From contig SRKS01000004.1 in NCBI GenBank assembly GCA_004802645.1, forward strand, positions 2,480,001 to 2,544,000: 64,000 nt of DNA, read 5' to 3'. Source of the stretch: Amesomyces nigricolor (taxonomy: Eukaryota > Ascomycota > Sordariomycetes > Sordariales > Chaetomiaceae). The notes under the pieces were generated by a model. It searched no databases and was not told where the DNA came from. It saw only the letters and a list, made by a program, of their open reading frames with translations. Below are positions 32,706 to 44,501 of the stretch, piece after piece (position 1 is the stretch's first letter; every line of letters starts with the position of its first letter). The translations under genes were made by a program, and so were the position numbers.

Positions 32706-33962
32706 ATGGCGATTCCGCTCCTCCACTCCCTCGAGGACTGCGCCAACTACGCCAAAGCGGTGAAGCCCTTCATTCCCCAGCTTTACGACCTCCCCCGGAA
32801 GCTGGTGGATGTTTTCGCCGGCCGTGAGAGCTTCTTGAAGCTTTATACCGAGACGAACCCGCTTGTCTCTGGCTTCGCCTTCTCGGTTTTCCTGGGGGCT
32901 ATCTTCCTCGTAGCTGCCGAGGTCAACCGCAACTACTCACAGGTCGACCGGGCGTGGAGCATTCTGCCGACGGTATACATCGCTCATTTTGCGACTTGGG
33001 CTCGTCTCACCGGATTGCCGACCCAACGCGTCGATACAGCCTTGCTGTTCAGCACCATCTGGAGTGTGAGTTGCATGAAATGCTAGACTTTTGAGTGGAG
33101 GAGACAGTGCTGATCCCTAGCCACCTGCATAGGTGCGTCTCACCTACAATTACTGGAGAAAGGGCGGCTATCAGGTCGGGTCTGAGGACTACAGATGGTG
33201 AGCAGTGACATACCCCGATGCAATGCTAGTGCTAATACCCTGCAGGGAAATTGTCCAGAAGCATGTCCCCAAAGTTGTCTTCCACATCTTCAACTGGACG
33301 TTTATCTCGTTCATCCAGAGCATCCTCCTGTTTCTTATCGCCGCCCCGGTTTACAACATTCTGCTGGCCTCGACAATTGAACCCAAACTCACCGGCACTG
33401 ACATTCTATCCGTGGCCACCGAACTTGGACTCATCCTGACCGAGTACCTCGCGGATGAGCAGCAATGGGGTAAGCTTCTCCGGGATCATGTATTGACAAA
33501 AGTTAGCTAACCACGTAATTTACAGTCTTCCATGCAGCCAAGAAGGCGTACAAGGAGACGGGCAAGGTCACACGGGGCTTTAAGCAGGCCGATCTCGACC
33601 GGGGCTTCCTGACCTCGGGCCTCTGGGGATTCAGCAGACACCCCAACTTTGCCTGCGAGCAGTCGATCTGGATCGTCCTCTACCAGTGGAGCTGCTTTGC
33701 AACCAATTCGGTGTACAACTGGGCCGGCGTTGGTGCAGCGTTCCTCGTCATGCTCTTCCAGGGCTCTACGTGGCTAACGGAGCTCATCACGTCCGGAAAG
33801 TACCCCGAGTACCAGGAGTATCAGCAGCAGGTGGGCATGTTTACCCCGAAGGCCTTGTCGGCTTACAAGACTCCCACTCCGAAAGCCCCCAAGGTCATCC
33901 GCACCAGCGAGCTGGCCAAGAAGGCGCAGGAGAAGGAGAAGCAGAGCAAGAAGCAGAAGTGA
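32706..33962 (+). CDS. DUF1295 / steroid 5-alpha-reductase-like membrane protein
   Basis: Exons 32706-33065, 33133-33197, 33246-33469 and 33526-33962 encode 361 residues. Hydrophobic segments include SGFAFSVFLGAIFLVAAEV (about 57), an RAWSILPTVYIAHFATWARL segment (about 84), FHIFNWTFISFIQSILLFLI, and NWAGVGAAFLVMLFQGSTWL near 310. DUF1295 marks are RLTYNYWRKGGY, GLWGFSRHPNFACEQSIWIV and a terminal TSGKYPEYQEYQQQVGMFTP. The family shares the C-terminal fold of 5-alpha-reductases and isoprenylcysteine methyltransferases, so a membrane-bound reductase or transferase on a lipid is a reasonable inference; the true substrate is not known. The last residues (KKQK) fit a dilysine ER-retrieval signal. 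The start is the ATG at 32706 in good context (AAAAATGGCG). Confidence 0.88.
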
Positions 33963-34927
33963 GGAAACAGTGGCGGCGAATGCAGGCCCGATTCCGGGAG
34001 GCCAGAGAAACAAGCGTCGTCAGTTTCAGGGGCCAAGCAGTCTTCCAGGACAGCAGAATCCGGGGTCGCGGGGAGTGGCCAAATTGACTACGGTCACGTA
34101 TGTAACATCCAGAGTTTGGGGTGTGGGGGATGAAGGTGTGGGGAGGATGAGGCGTGGGATTACCAGCCAAGAGCAATGCCAGTCAGCTCCCGGCAGATCC
34201 TGATGGGGCCTGTTGGAAGTTGGAATTGCTTCGTGGTCCACAATTCGAACTATTTATGGCTGGGGTTCAATGACGAGGGCGGGGAGAAGAAAGGGGCAAA
34301 TGGGTGCAAATCAGCAAGCTCATGCGATGGTACTGGCCAGTTTTCGAGAGCGATAGCCAAATATCAGCGCGAGACATCTTGGTCTCTGTAACAAGTCCAA
34401 GCATCAGCAACAAACCACGATATTTGTCCCAAAGAGCAACTTGAAGTTGATGATCAGGGTCCTCAACCGGCAGATGGAGACGACGCACGGGCCCAGGGGC
34501 TACAGCCGCGACAGGGTCCCCACGCGCTAAACGGGTCCGAGAATGCTCAGCTGACCCATCTCGCAGATTGCTCCGTCGTGCAAGATAGGCCGCCCTGTTT
34601 CAAGCCGTGGGGTTGCGAAACTCGGGGCCCACTGCCGATGGAACGTGGGGCATCAAATCTGTCAGCCCTTCCAAATGCTTCCCTCTTTGGGAGACCATCA
34701 GCTGTCTCCAGGCGGCGGACACCGCTCCAACGGCCAAAGCCGCCCTTCTCCAGAAACCACTGCCGGAATGAAGGTGATCTTCGCGGACATGCATTGGGAC
34801 TTCGCCGCTGGCCGGGGGCTTCGGGAGAGCGTCCCGAGCATCTGGCTGGACCAGGTGTTTGGGATGAGAGATGACGATGGGGTTCCTTCGAGGGCTCGTG
34901 TCCACCGCTGAAAGAGTCGTCGTGAAA

Positions 34928-34938
34928 CTATATATATC
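34928..34938 (+). promoter_or_regulatory. TATA box
   Basis: CTATATATATC stands in otherwise GC-rich sequence. A pyrimidine-rich stretch follows, typical of fungal transcription start regions. It probably drives the gene at 35651. Confidence 0.6.
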
Positions 34939-34958
34939 CCCGACGCCGCCCTCTCCCG

Positions 34959-34990
34959 TTTCCCAGACTTCTCGTTTCCCAGACTTCTCG
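34959..34990 (+). repeat. 16-bp perfect tandem duplication
   Basis: The unit TTTCCCAGACTTCTCG occurs twice back to back, just downstream of the TATA element and near the presumed transcription start. Confidence 0.85.
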
Positions 34991-35650
34991 TTTCGTCAGC
35001 TTGTGTCTTCGTGTTTGGTACGTCCACCAGTTGATCTCACCGCCTGTGATCCTCGGTTCCTGTCCGATACCGCAAACCGTCGTCACCCAGACAGCCACAC
35101 GTCGACTGAGTCAGCACTCGCCCAAGAAGAAGCTGGTAGAACCTCTCTTCGATCAGCAGCCAACCGACCGTCAAACAGCCGAACGAATAGTCCGAGGGCC
35201 GATTCCCCGCAGTCCTTGTTTCTCATCTGTGATCAGCGAGAGTCAGACATTCAGAAAGGCAGCAGACTAGCGTTGGCCTGAGCCTTCACCTGCCCTTTGT
35301 CTCAACAACCCCCACGTGAATGTTCGACCAGATCACGCGAGAACCTGCCTCTCCCCTTGTCCTTTGACGCCGGCAGACGCAGGCAAACGGTGTCCCAGAC
35401 TCTCCGAGGTTTAGATTGGGTGGATACCGTGGGGGTTCCACCGGTGCCGGCAGCAGCACCTTCCCGGAGGCTTGGTTTAAAGTCCGCGGGGTATACCCCG
35501 GCAGTGTCGACGACCACTTCAGGAACCAGCAGAATTTGAACTTTTTGGACGCCGACCTTGGGACGAAAACCCTCCATTGTTCTCATCCTTCCCGCAACAC
35601 AATAGCACCACACAATAACCGCACAATAAACAAAAAAAACGCTGCCCACA

Positions 35651-36316
35651 ATGGCATTCACCTGGGAAACCCTCGCCTCCTTCTTCACCCCACCCGCGTC
35701 GAGGAGTGCTTCACCGTCGCTTTTCTCTTCCCCGTTCTTTTCCTCTAACAACAATTCCACCGAATCAACCACATCACAAAAAAAACCCACAGAACAAACA
35801 GCGACCCGCGCAATGTCACCCAAGTCTTCCGCCCGCGCCGCTGCCGCCGCCCCTCCTTCCCCCAAGGAGTCCCCCGCCGCCGCCGCCACCACCCCCCCGG
35901 GCAGCCCCAGCATGTCCGCCGCCCCGTCACGCGCCCACCTCCCCCGCGCCGCCACCACCGCTCCCGCCCCCGGCACCACCGCTCCCGCCCCCGGCACCAC
36001 CGCCCCCGCCGACGCAACCACCGTCGCCCGCCCCTCCGCCCCGCCCCGCTCCGCGACCCAGGTGGTCGCCCTGGAGCCCATGTCTCGCTCCTTCCCCGCG
36101 CCGGCCGAGGAGCCGAGCATGGACGAGCTGCTCGCGCGCAAGCCGGGAAAGTGGTCGCTGGGCCACTATGTCAAGAACGCGCGGGAGGCGGCTCGTCCCC
36201 CGCAGCAGCCGAAGGAGGGGGAGGAGGAGGAGAGGAAGAGGAAGTTTGAGGAGGTGAAGGGGGCGCTGAGGAGGGCGAAGGAGGAGATGGAGAAGAGGGG
36301 GGGGCCTAAGGCCTGA
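35651..36316 (+). CDS. Small Ala/Pro/Ser-rich protein, conserved-looking C-terminus
   Basis: A single exon of 221 residues; ATG in good context (CACAATGGC). Residues 30-140 are low complexity, including a duplicated APAPGTTAPAPGTT segment. The C-terminal 75 residues look structured: PSMDELLARKPGKWSLGHYV, KNAREAARPP, then a charged helix rich in Glu/Lys/Arg ending near KRGGPKA. No signal peptide or membrane segment is present. I do not recognise a family. The contrast between a disordered N-terminus and a composed C-terminus, together with the good start context and TATA-led upstream region, argues that it is a real gene. Confidence 0.6.
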   Translation: MAFTWETLASFFTPPASRSASPSLFSSPFFSSNNNSTESTTSQKKPTEQTATRAMSPKSSARAAAAAPPSPKESPAAAATTPPGSPSMSAAPSRAHLPRAATTAPAPGTTAPAPGTTAPADATTVARPSAPPRSATQVVALEPMSRSFPAPAEEPSMDELLARKPGKWSLGHYVKNAREAARPPQQPKEGEEEERKRKFEEVKGALRRAKEEMEKRGGPKA

Positions 36317-36940
36317 TTTTGGGAAGGGAAGGGGGGGTAAGGGGGAATTGGTCTGGTCAGGCCAATGTTGGGAGGGGAGTTTCTGGGAGGTTTTCCGCCG
36401 CGTTTGTTGAGCCGTTTGGTCGGGTCGGCTCGTTGGAGGAGGGGGTTCCCTGAGTCTTTTTCCCCGCGCTTGTCTCGGCCTTTGGCCCCTTTCTCTTTTT
36501 TTTCCGTCCCCCCCTCCATTGCTTGTTTGGGGGCGGTCATCGGCGCCGGTCGGTCAGCCAGCGCGTTTGGAGGTCAGCGAGCGTTGTGCTTTTGGGGGCG
36601 TCATCGGTTTTTTTCTTTCTCTCTTTTGAGATTTTATCCTCCTCGGCATGGTCATCGAGAGAGATTTCCTGGGTCGCGAGACTTTGGGTGGGAGAAGAGA
36701 AGACAAAAGTCGGGGTTAACAGAACCGACAATCGAGATACTTTTTTTTTCCCTGCTTCTTTCTTTTTCGCGTTTGGTATCGTGCTTCGCATTGCGCAATT
36801 GAGATGGTCACTCCCTCGCAACTGTATGGACTTTTGTAATCCGCTTCACTGTGGAAAGCACGCTGGGATAGGGATAAGAAATCACTACCAGTGGTCTGCA
36901 GCGACATCAGATTCTTCAATTTGCGCGGTGGGTGGTGATT
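36317..36940. other. Convergent 3' intergenic region
   Basis: This lies between the small protein gene (+) and the TMEM205-like gene (-). It is T-rich on the + strand. No gene is seen. Confidence 0.6.
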
Positions 36941-37889
36941 TTAAGCCAACCGCGAGGCAAGGTGAACACCGTAGGCGACAGTCGCGATGAATGTGCCCAG
37001 GTTGAGCGCTGACGAGACGCCGTGCAGCATTGAGAACTGCTTGTTGAGAGTGAGCATCTCCTGCGAGTGTGGCGGGTCGTCGTACGACTTCTTGCCGTCC
37101 TTCTTTTCTGCTTGGTGTTAGCGGCTACTTTTCCCATCTCGAGTCTCATCCCGCAGGAAAGGGAGAGCAAAATCACAAGACAAAACGAGTAGAAGAAGAC
37201 CAGGATGATAAAGACGACAAACAAAACCAATAAGCAAGACAACCCCAAACAGAAAAAAGAAAGACATACCCTGCGCCCTCCTCTCTCCCATAACCTTCGT
37301 CGTAGCCGGCCCAACAACCACCAAATTCCCCAGCGCGCACACGAACGCACCCACAAGCGGCGCCAACACACTCCACCTGTTTGACACGTCCATGACACCC
37401 GCAATGCCGCCAGCCACTCCGAAAGGGTTCCTGCTGGCCGGGTAGGTCACGGCCAGTACCAGGGGCAGCGTGGACTGCATGCTGAAGTAGATGGGGAAGA
37501 TCTTGGACATGAGGGAGGCAAATTCTGCCGGGGGTGGTTAAGCTCGGGTTAGTATTTACTGACTGTTCCAGGACAAGGGGAGGAGAAGGGTGGTTTGAGA
37601 GATGTTTTGTCTCTGATGCGTGGGGGCTTGAAAATGGGAGCTTGGCATACGCGGGCGTGGAAGAACGCGGAAGGAGACGATCCCGCCGACGAAGGTCTGA
37701 GGTTTGATGTCAGTATGTGACAAGTTGGAGCGAAAGGGGATGGGGGAGGTACGTGGAAGAAGGTCGTTCCCAGGAGGGTGCCATAGCTGGACCGGAGTTA
37801 TGTTAGTGGGGAGGAAGTGTTGATAACAGCGTTCGAGGTTCTGTGGAGTACCTGAGAATGTGATATGGAGCGGGCGATAGGATGGCCAT
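36941..37889 (-). CDS. TMEM205-like (DUF4149) membrane protein
   Basis: Five small exons are reconstructed on the minus strand: 37889-37852, 37786-37753, 37696-37651, 37524-37270 and 37107-36941, giving 179 residues. The protein begins MAILSPAPYHILSYGTLLGT, then TFFHTFVGGIVSFRVLPRPQ and FASLMSKIFPIYFSMQSTLP. It continues through NRWSVLAPLVGAFVCALGNL and GPATTKVMGERRAQ, and ends in QEMLTLNKQFSMLHGVSSAL and NLGTFIATVAYGVHLASRLA. This matches TMEM205/DUF4149: four hydrophobic segments with a conserved ER-A and LH-VSS-LNL ending. In mammals TMEM205 has been linked to cisplatin export; the fungal role is not established. All introns have good GT-AG ends, and exons of 34-46 nt make automated models error-prone. 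The start lies 365 bp from the Ku80 start, on the opposite strand. Confidence 0.88.
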
Positions 37890-38254
37890 CTTGTCAAATT
37901 CCTGATTGGTCTAGACAGACTGACGGTTGAGTTTGATTTCGAGTGAAGTTGATGTTGTTGTGTGACAAAGGTGTCGATGAGGTAACCGTCTTGGCAAGAT
38001 CTCCTGTGGGTCCGGTATCCTCTTTCAGCTGCAAGACAGGGGTTACTAATTTGGCATGACGCGCTATCATGTGCCCACGCGAGGCAGCAACCGTCCAACG
38101 CGAGGTTGGTGCGTTTGCTTCGCCGATGCTGCCTGGACCGCGAGGATGCCATCAAAACCAGACATTTTTCAGGATTGACTGTTCCGCGCTTTTTCTTTTT
38201 TTGATTGACCCCCTTCAACATTACCGATTGTGCCCTTAACTACAACCCTCCACC
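37890..38254. promoter_or_regulatory. Bidirectional promoter, TMEM205-like and Ku80
   Basis: Only 365 bp separate the two divergent start codons, so both core promoters overlap here. I see no strong TATA element. Confidence 0.6.
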
Positions 38255-40734
38255 ATGGCGGACAAGGAGGCAACCGTGTACATCGTCGACCTTAGCGAGT
38301 CGATGGCCGACTGCCATAACGGCCGCGACGAGTCAGATCTCGATTTTGGCATGCGCTATGTTTGGGACAGGATTTCAACCACCGTTGCCGCGAGCCGCAA
38401 GACATGGACGATTGGTGTGGTCGGCATGAACACCGAAGAGACCGACAATGCACAGGATAGCGAAGGCCTCGAGGGCTACGAAAACATCTCGGTCCTCCAA
38501 GATATTGGCCCCATGACCATGAGCTCGCTTAGGGAGCTGCGCTCATCGATACAGCCATCTCACAGCTACGGATGCGATGCCATCTCGGCCATTGTCGTTG
38601 CTCTGTCTATGATCGAGAAGTTCACCAAAAAGCTCAAGTACAACCGGAGGATTATCCTGGTTACGAACGCGGAGTCGCCAATTGAGGATGATTCGTTGGA
38701 GGATGTCGCGCAGCGGCTGAATAACTCCGGCGTTGAGCTGATCATCATGTGAGTTTCGGTGATGATTGGGCTTTGCATGTCTGACATTGGCAGTGGCGTG
38801 GATTTCGACGACCCGGACTACGGCTTTAAGGAAGAGGACAAGTCCGGGGCGAAGGTCAGTGGGCAGCCTGTTACCCATTGACCAACGCGCTGACACCGCA
38901 CAGGCGAAGAACGAGAAGATTCTGCGGAAGCTCGTCGAGCAATGCGACAATGGTGTATTCGGGACCATGGCCCAGGCGGTCGAGGAGCTCTCAATCCCTC
39001 GCATTAAGCCTGTCAGGCCATTCAAGTCTTATGATGGCCCTCTCACGCTTGGAGACCCCAGCAAGTACCCGAGCGCGTTGAGCATCCATGTGGAGCGATA
39101 CTTCAAGACCAAGCGGGCACCGCCACCATCTGCAAGCACAGTGGTGATCAACCCGGAGCTTGGCGGGCTCTCGCAGTCACAGACTATCGATGGGGACACA
39201 GAAATGGGCGGCACCGAGTTTTCGGGAGTCAAGCACATGCGGACCTACAGAGTCAACGACCCTGATGCTCCTGGCGGCAAGCGGGATGTGGAATTCGAAG
39301 ACCTCGCCAAGGGTTACCAGTACGGCCGGACTGTTGTGCCTTTCAGCGAGTCTGACTTCACCGTCACCAAGCTTGACACGAAGAAGTCCTTCACTATCCT
39401 TGGATTTATCCCATACAGCAGCGTATGTGCAAACAACTTCATTCTTGATATCCTGATGCTGAGACAGATACAGTACAACCAGTTCATAAATCTGGGCGAA
39501 ACCGGCATCATCGTTGCCCAGAAGCACAACGAAGAAGCAGAATTGGCGCTATCTGCCCTCATCCACGCACTCCACGAGCTCGAGTCGTATGCCGTGGCCA
39601 GATATGTCCAGAAAGACGACGCCCAACCACAGCTCTTTCTGCTCAAGCCAAATCCTGCCATTGACGACGAGTTTGAGTGTCTCTACGACGTCCCTCTGCC
39701 ATTTGCTGAGGACGTCCGCAGTTACCAGTTCCCTCCACTGGACAAGGTGCTTACGGTTACGGGCAACGCCATCAAGGAACACCGGCTGCTGCCCTCAGAG
39801 GACTTGCAGGAGGCTATGAGTGACTTTGTCGACGCCATGGACATTTCGGCTTTTGACGTGGACGATGAAGGGTATGCAGTTGTCCTACTTCACACATCCT
39901 CTCGCTGCATGCAGTCCAGCTGACTTTACTCCAGGAAACCTGTGCAGTACGCCCCTATCGACGAGACATACAACCCAACCATCCACCGGATGAACCAGGC
40001 CATCCGCGCCCGTGCCGTGGATCCGGAGTGCCCGATCGGGCCACCAGCTGAGATTCTTCTGCGCTTCTCCAAGCCCCCAGAAAAGCTCATCGAACACGCC
40101 AAGTCAGAAATAGACGCTCTAATCGACGCGGCCGAGATCAAAAAGGGTATGCTTTCCGTTTTGTGAAAGAAACGTTCCCAGCTAACAAGGTGCCACAGTC
40201 CCCGCCAAGGCCCAAGGCCGGCACGGCCGCAAGGAGCCCGTCAAACCCCTTTCCGGGCTCGACATCGACTCACTCCTCGGCGAGACCAAGCGCACCACCA
40301 TCTCGGCGGACAATGCTGTCCCCGAGTTCAAGCAGATGCTGGCCACGGCCGAGGACGACGCCACCATCAAGGACGCGGCGAAGCAGATGGGCCAGGTGGT
40401 GCGCAAGCTCATCCAGGACAGCTTTGCGGATCTCTTCTATGCCCGCGCCGCGGAGAATTTAGGAGTCATGCGCGAGGAGATGATTAATCTTGAAGTGCCG
40501 TGGTTGTACAACAAATTCTTGACGGGGCTGAAGAAGAGTATTTTGAGCGGCGAGCTCAATGGGGATCGCCGGGAGATGTGGTTCAAGCATGTTATTGGTG
40601 GTCGGTTGGGGTTGATTACGCTGGACGAGTCGGAGGTGTCGGAGGTAACGGCTGAGGAGGCGAAGAAGGTGAGTTCTCTCTTGTCTATGCAGAGTTTCGG
40701 AATGGGTGCTGACTGCAGGTAGTTCGCGGTGTGA
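38255..40734 (+). CDS. KU80: Ku80 subunit of the Ku DNA end-binding complex
   Basis: Exons: 38255-38748, 38794-38854, 38904-39422, 39474-39871, 39935-40146, 40199-40668 and a 12-nt last exon 40723-40734, giving about 721 residues. The N-terminal von Willebrand A domain starts with VYIVDLSESMADC, and GVELIIIGVDFDDPDYGF spans the first intron. The Ku beta-barrel core includes GKRDVEFEDLAKGYQYGRTV, KSFTILGFIPYSS, GETGIIVAQKHNEEAELALS and DVPLPFAEDVRSYQFPPLDK. A C-terminal helical domain follows (VPEFKQMLATAEDDATIKDA). Ku70/Ku80 rings bind broken ends and start non-homologous end joining, and act at telomeres. The intron after PYSS (39423-39473, or to 39467) is a multiple of three with no stop, so retention would still give an open frame. 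The last junction is uncertain: three acceptors are possible, and the chosen one gives the ending EEAKKFAV. Confidence 0.94.
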
Positions 40735-41780
40735 GTCAACGGAGATGTCTAGTGCTGTCTTTGGCCATGTGAGAGAATGGGCGATGTATTTTTCAGTGTC
40801 GGGACCATGTAATTTGGATGGCACGGCAAGGTGGAATAGGACAAGGCAGAAAGTCAGATTTGTGAGATGGGGTGCCTTGGTTGTGCCTGACAGCCCAACG
40901 GTGGTACAGGCCACAGGTGAATGTGCCACCCCTGAGCAATGTCACCCTTGGCCTCGTCCGTTGTCTGTCTTCCATTGTATGCCTTGTTAAAGTGTAAGTC
41001 CCAAATGACTTCAAGAAAAGTGAACTTTAACCATCTTCCTCTTTCAGGGGGTAGAGCTGAGAGGTGCAGGCTCCACAATTGTGTTGATTCGCAACCTTGG
41101 CTCTTCACACCTCAATGTTTACTTAACAAAAGTTGGGTGTAACACCAGGCCACCACCACGTCTATTTCACAACTGGCAACACAACAAGAGCATTTAAAGC
41201 TGTAAGTTTCTACTACTCATGTAGGTAACCCGTGAGCGTTTGCTTGTCACCCCTGTTAGCACACAAACATCTTGCAACTGCCACCAAAGGCAGGCACGCT
41301 AGACCGCCTCCTTCCTCAACCCTTTTCCGTTTGCGCATCTGCCTGCTTCGACTGCGACTTACACCTCATCACCCTATCACCTCAACCACACCACCTTCTG
41401 TTACATGTTCTGTCAACTGACCTGACTCACGGCCAGCTGAAATAGGCAACTTTTTGGGGTAACTTATGCACCCGCCTTGCCATTCGTCCCGGTCCCCGAT
41501 CTTTGGACGGTGTGGTGATTCCTCATACCTCTCACTTGGACCGATATCACTCTCCTCGACCAGACGACGTACCTCGTCTTAACGCGGGTCCAAAACGAGG
41601 GGTAGTTTGCTTTTTCTTTTCTAGGCGAATCCCTCAGTCCCTGATCGGAAATTTCACTCTTCCTCCACATTCTCACCACTGGCCTTGTCTCGACACGATC
41701 CTGGTGTTGCAAGACACACCACATTGCTCTTTCCTTCCTTTGCTTCTCAAAACCCTTAAACCAAAACACCATCATCGACC
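40735..41780. other. Intergenic region, Ku80 to exonuclease-like gene
   Basis: Both flanking genes are on the + strand. The last 500 bases are pyrimidine-rich, leader-like sequence. No gene is seen. Confidence 0.5.
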
Positions 41781-43765
41781 ATGGCCGAAGACGCCGACTT
41801 TCTCCGCCGCCTGCGCGAGCTGACGGGCAACGACGAGGCCTGGGATGGCTTCGACCCGTCCGCCTGGCGCACCATCCAGACCGAAGAGGCCGACAACGAC
41901 GAGGACGTCATTGTCGTCAACACCGATTCGGTCCAGGATAACTACTACGACTCAGACGACTCGGCCGACATGATCCTCAACCTGCACAAGCTGACGCCCG
42001 CCGAGCGCAGCCAGACCCGCGGCTGCAAGCTTAACAAGGCGCGCCAGCTTGCGTCGGAGGAGCCGGTCTCGGCTGCTGAGGTTGAGAGGCTGGAGGGGTT
42101 GAAGTGGGATGAGACCGGGATGAGTATGGGTGAGCTGTCGAAGGAGGGGGAGGAGTTTACGGCTTGGAGGTTGGTGGAGAATTATCCGTTTATGTTTGTT
42201 GGGAAGGCCAACGGGGAGCGGGTGAGTAGTCTGGTTGAGGGGGGTGCGGGATGAGTTGCGCTGACCTCTGTCAAGGCTGGGCCGCTGTTTACGATGGAGG
42301 CTTTGCATGAGAAGCTCGTCTGGGATCTGTAGGTTGTCTTGCCGATTTGTGTGAATTGAAACTAACCACCGATAGCTACTATGTCCATTGCCCTCCGGAG
42401 ATCAACAAGAAGGCTGTTCTCTTCGTTCCGAGCTACCAATTCCAGCATCTCCTGGACGTCGTCAACGCCAAGCTCGAGACATCGCTCAGTATCCCGGGCG
42501 GCGGAAACCAAGACAGGTTCAAGATGACGTTTGGCGTCGGCAACACCCCTCGTCCTCGCTTTCTCGGCCGCACCAACGGCCCAACCTCGTTTAGAGAGCT
42601 CTGCAAGGCGATCCCCGAGCCCCATCCAGACGACGACCTCAGCAAGGTAACTCAGCTGGGCCGCGAGGAGTTTGAGCGCAAGATCCTGAAAACCCGCGGC
42701 GCCACCAAGAAGGTCAAGAAGTCCGATAAGAACCGCAAGAAGCGCATCAAGTCCCACCAGGAATGGGGCCGGGTCATTAAGCGCGTTCAACGCTATCTTG
42801 GTCTTCGCGGCAGGAATGCTGACGGCGTGGCCGTTAAAAACGAGCTCCCCGTCCTTGATCTCAGCCTACCCACGGTTGATAAGCCAGAGGGTTCGGTCCT
42901 GTTCATCGCTATTGACATTGAGGCCTGGGAGGAGGATCAAAACACCCTCACCGAGGTTGGCATTGCCATGCTCGACACAGATGACATCGAGGGTGTGGCT
43001 CCTGGTGAGGGCGGCCAGAACTGGTTCAAACACGTCAAAGCTCGCCATATCCGCGTCAAGGAAAACGCATGGGCTGTGAACCGGCGCTTTGTCCACGGCT
43101 GCGAAGACCGTTTCGACTTTGGGTATGCCTGTCCCACCCCACCATCCCAATCCAACTTGCTAACCCCCCCGCGCCACAGCACAAGCGAATTCCACCCCCT
43201 CACCACCATCCCTGACCTGCTCACGACCCTCATCAACAACGCCACCACCACCAACCCGCTCACCAATGAACCTATCCCGCGCCCAGTCATTCTCGTCTTC
43301 CACGAAGCCTCGGCCGACACCAAATACCTGCGCATTCTCGGCTACAGCCACTCCAGCGCCAGCAACATCCGCGAGGTCGTCGACACGCGTGAGATGCATC
43401 AGTTCCTACTGCGCACCAACGACAGCCCGAGCCTGGCGCGTGTTTTGTATTTCCTGGGGATTGACCATGGAAACTTGCATAATGCGGGGAATGATGCAGT
43501 TTTTACAATGATGGCGATGGTGGGGTTGGCTGTTAGGAAGAGGGTTGGAGTGGTTGGGGAGGGGGTTGATGGGTGAGTATCATCTTATAGATGTTGAGGC
43601 AGTGGTTGCTAACATGTTTTGTGTTGTAGGCATGTTCCTGTTGCGGAGATGAAGGAGGGTTGGACGAGTGGAGAGGATACGGATGGTGGTGAGCCGGTTG
43701 GGGTTCCTGTTGAGGGGTCGGGTGAATGGGAGAGTGCAGATGGGCAGTCGGGGGAGGGGTGGTGA
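41781..43765 (+). CDS. DEDDh 3'-5' exonuclease-like protein (Gfd2/QIP type)
   Basis: Exons 41781-42221, 42276-42328, 42376-43122, 43180-43572 and 43630-43765 encode 589 residues. The N-terminal half carries a conserved KLTPAERSQTRGCKLNKARQ segment and a Lys/Arg-rich stretch (KKVKKSDKNRKKRIK). The C-terminal half is an RNase H-fold domain: FIAIDIEAWEED supplies the first Asp and Glu, VFHEASADTKYLRILG the second Asp, and GNLHNAGNDAVFTMMAM the His-x4-Asp. This is a DEDDh arrangement. Fungal relatives include yeast Gfd2/YDR514C and possibly the Neurospora QDE-2-interacting exonuclease QIP, which removes the passenger strand in quelling. I cannot tell QIP from other Gfd2-like proteins without alignment. 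The last 50 residues are acidic and Gly-rich. Confidence 0.8.
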
Positions 43766-44218
43766 GAGGTTGGTTGGGTGTCTCGTCTCAGGGGCAATCT
43801 TCGCCCATCAACGAGACAGGCCAGAAAGCGCCTGGGTAGGAGCCTACAGCATCGTCACGACCATCGTCCCTGATACCACGCACGCTCCCAACTGATATCA
43901 CTTCTGCGCTTGTCGACCACCCGGGGTTACTTGTACCAGTGTATATTAGAGGAGAGTCATATTCAGCGCACGCACTGAGTCTTTGCTAGCGGTCCGTAGA
44001 TCGATCCAACGTAGTTTTCCTCTACAACACAACGCTCGCTCTTCTGTATCTTAACCCCCTTTATCCCCCCTCCAACTGAGTGATACAGATCGGAACAGAT
44101 AATGATACAGTGCCGCCCGCCGTCAGACTCGCCCTGCTGAGACGTGACACGACCAGAAGCCAACCCAACCCAAAGCTAAGCCAAGCCAAGCCATTTCCGC
44201 CCCTCCGTAACGCCAATG

Positions 44219-44255
<37 letters not shown>

Positions 44256-44501
44256 GTACATGTTTTGAGTTTGAGTTGTCCATGGTGGAAGGTAGGTATT
44301 GCTGTCCGGATTCGGGGATCGATTCGTGGAGGTGGCGGGAGAAAAACGTCGAACCGCCTGACTGACCGTCCCATAGATCATGATTGTGCCGGAACATCGG
44401 AACCCGCTCTTCGTCCATCGATCCTCCTCATGACGCATTCATCGTGTCTCCCCAGCTTCCTCTCCACCCATTCTAGATCTAGCGAGCAGCTAAAGCTTCC
44501 T
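43766..44501. other. Convergent 3' intergenic region with TG microsatellite
   Basis: This lies between the exonuclease-like gene (+) and the Pam18 gene (-). It contains a (TG)16 repeat. No gene is seen. Confidence 0.6.
44222..44253. repeat. (TG)16 dinucleotide microsatellite
   Basis: A perfect TG repeat in the 3' region of Pam18. It has alternating purine-pyrimidine composition and Z-DNA potential. Confidence 0.95.

Larger units (their letters stand above)
33963..35650. other. Intergenic region with a TATA element and long leader
   Basis: This lies between two plus-strand genes. A clear TATA-like element and 16-bp duplications lie at 34928-34990 (listed separately). The following 660 bases, up to the ATG at 35651, look like a long 5' leader, possibly with an intron. 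Confidence 0.5.

Noticed and set aside
44222..44253. TG repeat as a telomere-like or transposon mark
   Set aside because: Plain dinucleotide microsatellite; no inverted repeats or target-site duplications around it.
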